A stretch of 22,120 nt of DNA, from positions 47,347 through 69,466 of the forward strand of contig NW_005178874.1 of NCBI RefSeq assembly GCF_000350225.1. Direction: 5' to 3'. Positions 8,152-14,685 of the stretch are shown piece after piece. The position numbers and the translations under genes are program-made. The notes under the pieces were generated by a model. The model was not told the DNA's origin and searched no databases. It worked only from the letters and a program-made list of their open reading frames with translations. This DNA comes from Chondrus crispus. Its lineage: Eukaryota; Rhodophyta; Florideophyceae; Gigartinales; Gigartinaceae. The first letter of the stretch is position 1. The number at the start of each line of letters is the position of its first letter.

Positions 8152-8904
8152 ATGGCGGAGAACTTGACGAGACCTGTCCAATGCACACTGAGTACGCATT
8201 GCAAATGAATTTTCATACATATCGTCCCGTGCTTGCGCATTGCTGACCATGGTTACGCTTCTACGTGCACAGTCCTTGCACGAAACCGGAATACAAATTC
8301 TGTACTGCTCGCGAAGAAAGCGCACGGATTCGGGATTGGTAAGTGGATGGGTTTCGGGGGAAAAGTCGAACCCGGGGAAACAATTCATGAAGGTGCTTTA
8401 CGTGAATTGGAAGAAGAAACAGGCATCGCCTTACAAAAGGATCAGGTCGAAAAGATTGGCCTGCTCCTATTCACTTTCGATTACATGCCAAACTACTTTT
8501 TGGAGGTTCATGTCTACCAGACCTTTTCGCTCACCGAGGTAAAAGTGCTTTGCAGTGAATTCCAGGGAAAAGCGGAGTGGTATTTGCAGGCAAGCGTCCC
8601 ATGTCAGGTATGCCCACCGGCACTATCAAGGGTTTAGCTTACTACGTGATCTTACTAGATTGTTGAAACTGACTGAGAGCTGGGTCGACTTCCTTTTTTG
8701 TTTGTTTGTGACGGGAACATGCAGGATATGTGGCAGGATTTCTTGTATTGGAAAGATATGCTGTTCCAGGAAATAAGGTTCTGTGCTCGCTTTCATTATG
8801 GAGATATCGATACAGTCCTCAACTCCTCTATCCGTGTTGTCCGAGACGATCGTGACAAGATTTTGGCACCAGAGGACTGGTTCCGTGATTTCCCTGGCGC
8901 TTAG
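8152..8904 (+). CDS. NUDT1: MTH1/NUDT1-like Nudix hydrolase, three exons
   Basis: Likely hydrolyses oxidised purine nucleoside triphosphates to monophosphates, keeping damaged nucleotides out of DNA. Coding exons 8152-8191, 8273-8607 and 8725-8904 give 184 residues (human MTH1: 156). The central frame has no ATG before the Nudix box; a 5' exon starting at ATG 8152 splices in phase (A|TC, Ile14) and restores the first strand, CTLILARNRN. The Nudix box is intact: G43, E49, R57-E58, E61-E62, G64. Exon 3 begins with DMWQDFLYW, aligning without a gap to the MTH1 WPDD region. Two substrate-site residues differ from human MTH1: Asn33 is Met39, and the second Asp of WPDD is Phe131; the first Asp (Asp130) is kept. 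A tail of about 20 residues follows the usual end. It diverges from SLD5. Confidence 0.88.
8192..8272 (+). other. NUDT1: Intron 1 of the Nudix gene, 81 bp
   Basis: Donor GTACGC, acceptor GCACAG, phase 1. CTGAC branch-site candidate at 8243-8247, 26 bases before the acceptor. Predicted because the Nudix frame lacks an ATG and no AG occurs between its upstream stop and this acceptor. Confidence 0.8.
8608..8724 (+). other. NUDT1: Intron 2 of the Nudix gene, 117 bp
   Basis: Donor GTATGC, acceptor CATGCAG, phase 0. CTGAC candidate at 8669-8673, then a T-rich tract. The junction CQ|DMW restores the conserved MTH1 WY...P..DMW spacing. Confidence 0.9.
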
Positions 8905-9498
8905 AAATCGAGCATGGGATTCAGCAGACCATGCATGTACATACATCTCATGTGCGGCGCACGGTTTTCCTCCATACCATGTTTGCGAAGATGTGGGGGG
9001 GGGGGGGGGGGGGCAACGGAAGTGAACTGCTTCAAAAAAGGAAGGGCTATTTTAGTCTCGCATTTTCTGTGCTGGTACGGACCAGCCTTCTTCTTCAAGT
9101 TGTAATAACGTGTTTACTCCTCCGCATGGAGCGCGTAGCATTTGTGGCGAAGTGCAGACGATAGATGCGCGCGTTGGGGTGACGCTCTTATACTCTGTTG
9201 TAGGCCCCAGACCATGAAGAAGCCCTCTGGGGTTACGGAATTGCAGAACACTGTGTCAGTGTGGTACGTCATGGATACACACGTTCAGCACTATACCGTT
9301 GGTCGGCATGGAGCCTTTCAAAATCATAAATCAAACAATTTTATGGCGCTACAAAGCGGCCTATTCGTGACATGTGGAATTGCCCTCTCGTACGACAAAG
9401 TGCATTGTAGTTGTGCCCTCACACATTGGTAGAGCTCAAGGGGATGGCGAGGTGCGATCGCACAGTTGCGAAACGAGTTTCACTTCGGCCTACATGCT
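8905..9498. other. Intergenic region between the Nudix gene and WDR70
   Basis: The region (594 bp) contains the Nudix 3' UTR, an uninterrupted run of 19 G (listed separately) and the WDR70 leader. The frame at 9142-9432 has no recognisable homology. No RNA gene was seen. Confidence 0.4.
8995..9013 (+). repeat. Homopolymer run of 19 G
   Basis: Uninterrupted G19, about 90 bp after the Nudix stop codon, probably in its 3' UTR. It is the longest homopolymer I saw in the window. It could form G-quadruplex structures, is likely length-variable, and may be miscounted by sequencing. Confidence 0.85.
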
Positions 9499-11691
9499 AT
9501 GTCATCTTTCTTCGCAGATGACGGAAATTCTGAAGATGAAAGAAGAGAGAAACAGCAGCGAGGACTTGAGAGCATCCAAGCAGACAAGGCCAACGACTCC
9601 AAAGACGGACGTCCGACAGAGCATGTCATTGACGAAGAGCGCGCGTTTCTCTCAGAAGAGCAAGAGTTGAAACAGCTCCGAGAGAGCTCCACATACAGGA
9701 AATACGCGGAAGGAAGAAAGCGCCAACGCTGCGCTTCACCAGATGCGAGTGAAAGTCCAAAACCGATGGCAGTCGGTAGGCAGTTGGAGGAAAACAACGG
9801 GGATGAGATCGATAGAATTTCATCTGAAAAGGTGATATCTTTTGTGGGTGAAGGCTCTTCTTCAGACAAGCTGGGAACTTTCACTGCAAAACTTGATGTT
9901 CAGAAGGAACTGTCGTTGCATGCAAAAACGGAAGAAGTCATTCCAATCAGAAGAAAAATCTCGGACCGCAAGATTCGCAGTGGACGGGTTATTGATCCAA
10001 AGATCATTGACGATTCAAGTGATGAGGAGTCAGATTCTGAAGATGGATCAGATAGCTCTGGTGATGCACCAATTGGACCCGCCCTACCTGGCGTTGCAGA
10101 GCCACATGAACAGGAAGTGGCTCAGACCGAAAATCTCCCCGTGCACAACGAGGCTATTCTCGGTGAAAGTCATAGCTCTTACGTATCTACTACGTCTATG
10201 GATAGAGCTGGAAATCGACTTGTATCCGGCTCAATAGACTCGACGGTATTTTTCTACGACTTCAATTCCATGAACCGTGCATTACGATCATTTAGAACTG
10301 TGAACCCCCTTGGAAACTCTCCAATTCGCAACCTGCAATACTCTGCAACGGGAGGCCTACTGTTGTGTTCTGGGGGATCGACCTCAGCCATTGTAATGAA
10401 CCGTGATGGTGTGACTTTGTCGCAAACAGCGAAAGGCGATATGTACATAGTAGATATGACACGAACCAAGGGACATACTGGGGCCATATTATCGGCGAAG
10501 TGGCGGCCGAACAGCAAGGTTGTCGCCAGTACATCTGCAGATGCAACTGTTCGGCTTTGGGATGTCACAAGGACAGAGAGAAGTCCAATGGTTGACAATC
10601 CGGTCATTTCTCAGGTTCGAGTCACGAAACTGCGAAACGCAAGAGGTGGAAAGGCTGTAGCCACTGCACTGGACTGGGATGCCAATGGAAAGTTTTGCAT
10701 ACTAGGATGTAATGACGGAAGAATCAAAATCATCAACCCAGATATCTACTCATTGCAGCCTGAGGCAGAATCTGAGGTTGTGATTCAGCAGGGTGCAGAA
10801 ATCACTTCGGTCAGCATATCCCCAGAAACGAGTGCAGTGCCTTTAATATTGGTGAGAAGCACAGATGACTGTTTACGAGTCTTTGACAGGAGAATGTTGA
10901 CCCGTCCAGTAAAAGCGTTCTACGACTTACCTAACGTTGTCTCCGAAACAAACGCCTGGTTCGCTGGGGATACCGGGGAGCACTTTCTGACTGGGACAAG
11001 TGCAAAGAGGAAAGGGGGTGGACTTCGTGGAAGCGTGCGGATGTTTGAAGCCAAGAAGATGACGGAAGTTTGGAAGTCAGAAACCGAAGAGGAGACTGGA
11101 AGTGTTGTGCACGGTTTGTGGCACGACAAGCTGAACCAAATCTTCTACGGGGCGGCAGACGGCAAAGTGAGAGTTCTTTATCATCCATCTGAGAGCAAGA
11201 AGGGCGTTTTGAGTTGCCTAATGAAGAGCGATTTCCGCAAGAAGCACGGAGTGGTAAACCTCGGAGTGGGGGAAATATTCACACCATCGACGTTACACGA
11301 CCAGAAATCAGCAAGGGGAAGCAAGGCAGCAAGGGAGGGACAAAAGAATCGGCCCATGACAGCCCGTGGTCGCCGAGAAGCGTCTGAAGCTATGAAACCG
11401 AAGCCGTATTCTGGTCTCCGGCCGACACCTGGTGATAAATCTACGAGTCTTGCCAAGCACATTGCCTCTGGACAAGTCGAGCAAGACTGGGCACTTGATC
11501 CACGCGAAGCGATTTTACGTTACGCTGACGTTGCGAAGCAAGATCCGAAGTTTACGGGAGCGTACCAAAAAACTCAACCTGAGACCATGCTGGCTGAAAA
11601 AACGGCAGAGCAGGAAGAGGAGGAGTCACGACAAGCGATCTACGAGAGAGACAGGTTAAGACGAGCGCGGATGCAAGGTGAAAAGCAATAG
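9499..11691 (+). CDS. WDR70: WD-repeat protein WDR70
   Basis: Predicted 730-residue nuclear beta-propeller protein (human 654). In human cells WDR70 has been linked to the RNF20/RNF40 H2B-ubiquitination machinery and to DNA-damage responses. ATG 9499 is the first in frame; only TTG lies upstream. Residues 1-230 are charged and probably disordered, with an acidic Ser/Asp/Glu run near 170-190. The propeller spans about 235-560: FFYDF, KGDMYIVDMTRTKGHTG, ADATVRLWDV, and CLRVFDRR are visible blade signatures, and YIVDM..TKGHT is characteristic of this family. A second family signature, DPREAILRYAD then TQPETM, lies at about 667-698. A Glu/Arg-rich C-terminal helix ends the protein. It follows the Nudix gene on the same strand and converges on HIT4 with 207 bp between. 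Confidence 0.93.
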   Translation: MSSFFADDGNSEDERREKQQRGLESIQADKANDSKDGRPTEHVIDEERAFLSEEQELKQLRESSTYRKYAEGRKRQRCASPDASESPKPMAVGRQLEENNGDEIDRISSEKVISFVGEGSSSDKLGTFTAKLDVQKELSLHAKTEEVIPIRRKISDRKIRSGRVIDPKIIDDSSDEESDSEDGSDSSGDAPIGPALPGVAEPHEQEVAQTENLPVHNEAILGESHSSYVSTTSMDRAGNRLVSGSIDSTVFFYDFNSMNRALRSFRTVNPLGNSPIRNLQYSATGGLLLCSGGSTSAIVMNRDGVTLSQTAKGDMYIVDMTRTKGHTGAILSAKWRPNSKVVASTSADATVRLWDVTRTERSPMVDNPVISQVRVTKLRNARGGKAVATALDWDANGKFCILGCNDGRIKIINPDIYSLQPEAESEVVIQQGAEITSVSISPETSAVPLILVRSTDDCLRVFDRRMLTRPVKAFYDLPNVVSETNAWFAGDTGEHFLTGTSAKRKGGGLRGSVRMFEAKKMTEVWKSETEEETGSVVHGLWHDKLNQIFYGAADGKVRVLYHPSESKKGVLSCLMKSDFRKKHGVVNLGVGEIFTPSTLHDQKSARGSKAAREGQKNRPMTARGRREASEAMKPKPYSGLRPTPGDKSTSLAKHIASGQVEQDWALDPREAILRYADVAKQDPKFTGAYQKTQPETMLAEKTAEQEEEESRQAIYERDRLRRARMQGEKQ

Positions 11692-11898
11692 AGTCGTGTA
11701 GTCACTTTGTTGACGGGCTGTCAAGTCGACGTGAGAGGGCATTGATTGCTAACCTACAAGGAATGATTCGTTCTAGATATACATGAATCCGCACGCATCT
11801 CGTAGCGCGGGACGAGTTAGTGCTAGTGCTACGCATGCCTATGAAGGGCATCTTCAAAACTTAATTCTTCAGCAGACAAGCAAAGTCCCCAGCAAACA

Positions 11899-12981
11899 CT
11901 ACAAAACCTGCGTTGCACGGCCGTAGTACCGATTTATAAACGGTGCCTTAATCTTGGACACATCTGGCCACTCGTTCTGCGGGTAAAATTTGAGCAGCTT
12001 CATATTCTTAATGGCGTCGCGCGACTCCTGGGGAATATCCGCAATCCGTTTTCGACGCGCCTCCCTCTCGGCCTTATATTTGAGCTTTGTAGCCTTCTCC
12101 GCCACCTTGATAGCCTTCTTAAGCGGGGCCGAGTGCTTGTCCGCATCCAGCCCGTTCTCCTTCACTGTCTCCTCGACAAACTCATCGATCTCATCGAGCT
12201 CGTAATCATACTCACACATCAAGGGGGCTTTCCTCCCGTCGAGTTCGGCAAGTACCTGGACGACAGTATCAACGGTGATATCCTCCACCTCCTCTGGCTT
12301 TATAAAGTATGGCAAGACGTAGTCATACTTGTGCACGGCCGCCTCTTGCATGTTCCTCAGCCTGGCCTTTCTTTCATTACATTTGAGCACATGGACATTC
12401 GGCTTGAAGCGTCTTGAAAGCTGTACGTTTTCTGGCGCGAAGGCATGCCAGCCCATGCGCATCTCGCTCATGGGCAGGATCTCCTCCTCCGCCCTCTGCA
12501 CACTCTTCACGCCAACAGTACTAGGTGGGGCGACGTCGGATACGACGGCGACAATGACCGGCACTGGGATGACGTCGCCCCTAGTATCCTTCTCATCCCT
12601 CATGAGCAGCTGCGGCTCCGTGGCGCCAAACAGATAGACCTTCTTCCCCTCGAGATCGCCGTCCGTGAGGGCCTCGTCTAGATGGTCAAAGTCCCAGTCA
12701 ATCGAATATACCAGCTGCAGCTGGTCCCACTCCGTGCCCGCCAAGTAGACGGCACGCCAGGTTTCGTCATACAAGGGGCGCAGATGGGCGCGCTTGCGCG
12801 CGGCGGAGGGCTTAGCCACCTTCGCCTGCTTGGGGGGAGTGTGTGGAGCGTCGGGTGACTTGCGCTTGAGCGTTTTTGACGGCGCGGGATCGGCAGGTGT
12901 GGCCGCGGTGCGCTTTGTGACCGCAGGCGCCGGCGCTTTCGCCCGAGCGGTCTTCGTTGGAGCCTTTCGTCGGGGGGGCAT
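11899..12981 (-). CDS. HIT4: HEAT INTOLERANT 4 (HIT4)-like chromatin protein
   Basis: Predicted 360-residue protein with a genuine ATG at 12981. Residues 1-65 form a basic Pro/Ala/Lys tail like a histone H1 tail (two KRK-type nuclear signals). The rest matches, from my memory of the family, Arabidopsis HIT4: GTEWDQL and WDFDHLDEAL, then GKKVYLFGATEPQLL, VKSVQRAEEEILPMSEMRM, a central VLPYF, CEYDYELDEIDEFVEE, and the terminal KFYPQNEWPDVSKIKAPFINRYYG. HIT4 is required in Arabidopsis for heat-induced chromocentre decondensation and release of silencing; whether this alga uses it that way is unknown. The acidic strand of paired E/D and the coiled-coil basic helix near 290-325 are visible. It shares a divergent 824-bp region with the ZC3H15-like gene, and its leader is strongly pyrimidine-rich in the sense direction. 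Confidence 0.8.
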   Translation of the reverse strand: MPPRRKAPTKTARAKAPAPAVTKRTAATPADPAPSKTLKRKSPDAPHTPPKQAKVAKPSAARKRAHLRPLYDETWRAVYLAGTEWDQLQLVYSIDWDFDHLDEALTDGDLEGKKVYLFGATEPQLLMRDEKDTRGDVIPVPVIVAVVSDVAPPSTVGVKSVQRAEEEILPMSEMRMGWHAFAPENVQLSRRFKPNVHVLKCNERKARLRNMQEAAVHKYDYVLPYFIKPEEVEDITVDTVVQVLAELDGRKAPLMCEYDYELDEIDEFVEETVKENGLDADKHSAPLKKAIKVAEKATKLKYKAEREARRKRIADIPQESRDAIKNMKLLKFYPQNEWPDVSKIKAPFINRYYGRATQVL

Positions 12982-13805
12982 AGTGGGGGGATCGGAATGG
13001 GGATCGCGGAAAGGTCAGGGGGGGAAGGGGTTGAGAAAGTTGTGGGACGTCAAAGGGGGGGAGGGTATTAAAGGAAGGATGGAGCAGAAAAGGGTTGAGC
13101 TGGACGGGGGCTGCCGGCGTTTCAAGCTGAGATGAGGGGTGGCAATTCAGGGGTGGGCTCTAGACGGCGGGGGGCCCATTTGAGTGGATTCGAAAGTTGG
13201 AGGGAAGGGCTGTAATTGGTCAGGCGTGGCGGCTGGGCGACGCATTAAATTAAACGAAGCCCATTGCATTGCTGGCGGGCTACAATTGGGGAGAATGCGT
13301 TGGCCTGCCGTTGGATTACGAGGTGGCCAATGGCAGGGAAGCGTAGTTCCATCTCGTCAGGAAATTACGTTTCTGCAAATCAAATGCTTCTTTGTCGATG
13401 AGGTGTAATTGAGGTTGGGCTACAGTATTCCCCTTTTGAAAAATGTTTCACAAGTTTCCAAAAATAAACCGCTTTTCGCCTGCCCAATCGAAAAAGTCTG
13501 CACCTTTCGCTCCATCGCATGCTGAACTGAATGAACAGTGAGCTGTGTTTTGCTGTCGTGTCCCACACAAGACGCCCATCGCACCTGTTTGCCCGTGTAC
13601 CGCACTGCATCTCACCGCCTTCCCTGCATCCTACCCCTCACAACCCTCTTCCACCTGCGGTCGCGACCCACCCTTCGCCCACCGCCCCCGCTCTCCCAGC
13701 GGTTTCACCGCCCGCTTCTTCGTCTCGTGCTTCTACGCTGCCCTCACGTGCCACCGCGCCGCAACTCTTCCGCGCCACCTGTCACGCCGCCGTGCCACCG
13801 CCGCC
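12982..13805. promoter_or_regulatory. Divergent promoter region of HIT4 and the ZC3H15-like gene
   Basis: The region is 824 bp and strand-asymmetric. Next to HIT4, 13021-13080 is about 80% purine on the plus strand (pyrimidine on the HIT4 sense strand). Next to the ZC3H15-like gene, 13621-13680 is about 75% pyrimidine on its sense strand. Between them lie several ATTGG/CCAAT pentamers (13215-13219, 13285-13289, and CCAAT in GGCCAATGG near 13326-13334). No gene was seen inside. Confidence 0.55.
13207..13289 (+). repeat. Two copies of GGGCTnnAATTGG containing reversed CCAAT boxes
   Basis: GGGCTGTAATTGG at 13207-13219 and GGGCTACAATTGG at 13277-13289 agree at 11 of 13 bases, 70 bp apart. Each contains ATTGG, the reverse of CCAAT, in the divergent promoter, so they are candidate NF-Y type sites. 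Confidence 0.5.
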
Positions 13806-14591
13806 ATGCCGCCCAAGAAGAAGAAGGCCGAAGAGCAGAAGAAGAAGATCGTTGAGGACAAGACCTTTGGCCTAAAGAACAAGAAGAAGAGCAAAAAGGT
13901 CCAGCAGTATGTCGAGACGGTCAAGAAGCAGGCCAGCCAAAAAGTCGACGGCCCGCGCCGGAAGGGCGGCGCCAGTGGAAGCGGCTCGGCCGCGTCCGCG
14001 GCGCGCATGGCCCAGATGCAGGCCCGTTTGGCTGAGCTCGAGCTCATGAACCAGCCCGTCCAAGACAAGCCCAAGAAGATGTCGGCCGCGGAGGCGGAGC
14101 GGAAGCGCATCGAGGAGGAGGAGGAGGCGGAGAGGATTCGCATCGCCAACTTGCCAGTCGAGGATCAGATCGAGGAGGAGAGGGTTAAGCTCAAGACAAA
14201 GACCCCCGTCACGTTGGAACGCTTCATGAAGTGGAGGGCGGAGAAGAACAAGGAGAATCAGGTCAAGGTGGAGGCGGAGAGGGCCGCGGCGTACAAGAAG
14301 ATGTCCAAGGCAGAGAGGTCTAGGGGGCAGGGGCTGACGGGAAAGGAGTTGTTCGAGGCTCATTCCGGCCTGTTTGTTGATGATGAGAACGCGGTTGATG
14401 AAAAGTTGAAGCCTATTAGTGACTATATAGGTGACGATAGTGATGTTAACGCAGAGGACACGGAGGGAGATGGTGAGGAAGTTACGCCGGGTGATGCGTC
14501 GTTGTTTGGTGGTGAGGAAACCCCAGGGGCGGGTCCCTCTTCTGCACCGTCAGAAGCTGTTGCTGTTGGCGATGAATCGCTCTTCTCGTGA
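13806..14591 (+). CDS. ZC3H15: ZC3H15/DFRP1-like protein lacking CCCH zinc fingers
   Basis: Predicted 261 residues, against about 426 in human ZC3H15 (DFRP1, yeast Tma46), a partner that stabilises the translational GTPase DRG1. ATG 13806 was chosen because it opens the conserved MPPKKKK start; the open frame upstream begins with GTG and is a pyrimidine-rich leader. Conserved ends are present: IVEDKTFGLKNKKKSKK (15-31), then ERVKLKTKTPVTLERFMKWRAE (125-146), GLTGKELFE (176-184), an acidic tail and the end motif DESLF. The two CCCH fingers that normally lie between these ends are absent; the middle is a charged Ala/Glu/Arg segment, and the whole protein has no cysteine. The frame is continuous, so this is not an intron effect. 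DRG1 binding may survive through the C-terminal DFRP region. Converges on PAT1 with 94 bp between stops. Confidence 0.82.
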   Translation: MPPKKKKAEEQKKKIVEDKTFGLKNKKKSKKVQQYVETVKKQASQKVDGPRRKGGASGSGSAASAARMAQMQARLAELELMNQPVQDKPKKMSAAEAERKRIEEEEEAERIRIANLPVEDQIEEERVKLKTKTPVTLERFMKWRAEKNKENQVKVEAERAAAYKKMSKAERSRGQGLTGKELFEAHSGLFVDDENAVDEKLKPISDYIGDDSDVNAEDTEGDGEEVTPGDASLFGGEETPGAGPSSAPSEAVAVGDESLFS

Positions 14592-14685
14592 TTTTTTCTT
14601 GAATAGGGGTTCTAAATCAATTGTACAAACAACTCGTAAAAGCTCATCAGGTTTTAGTTCAGAGATTGCTATCCGCTTCCAGTTC

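Noticed and set aside
13185..13200. TTCGA motif resembling a tRNA B box
   Set aside because: No matching A box, acceptor stem or cloverleaf around it.
13545..13805. N-terminal extension of the ZC3H15-like protein
   Set aside because: Starts with GTG, encodes a Pro/Ser/Thr-rich stretch typical of a pyrimidine-rich leader, and ATG 13806 opens the conserved start.
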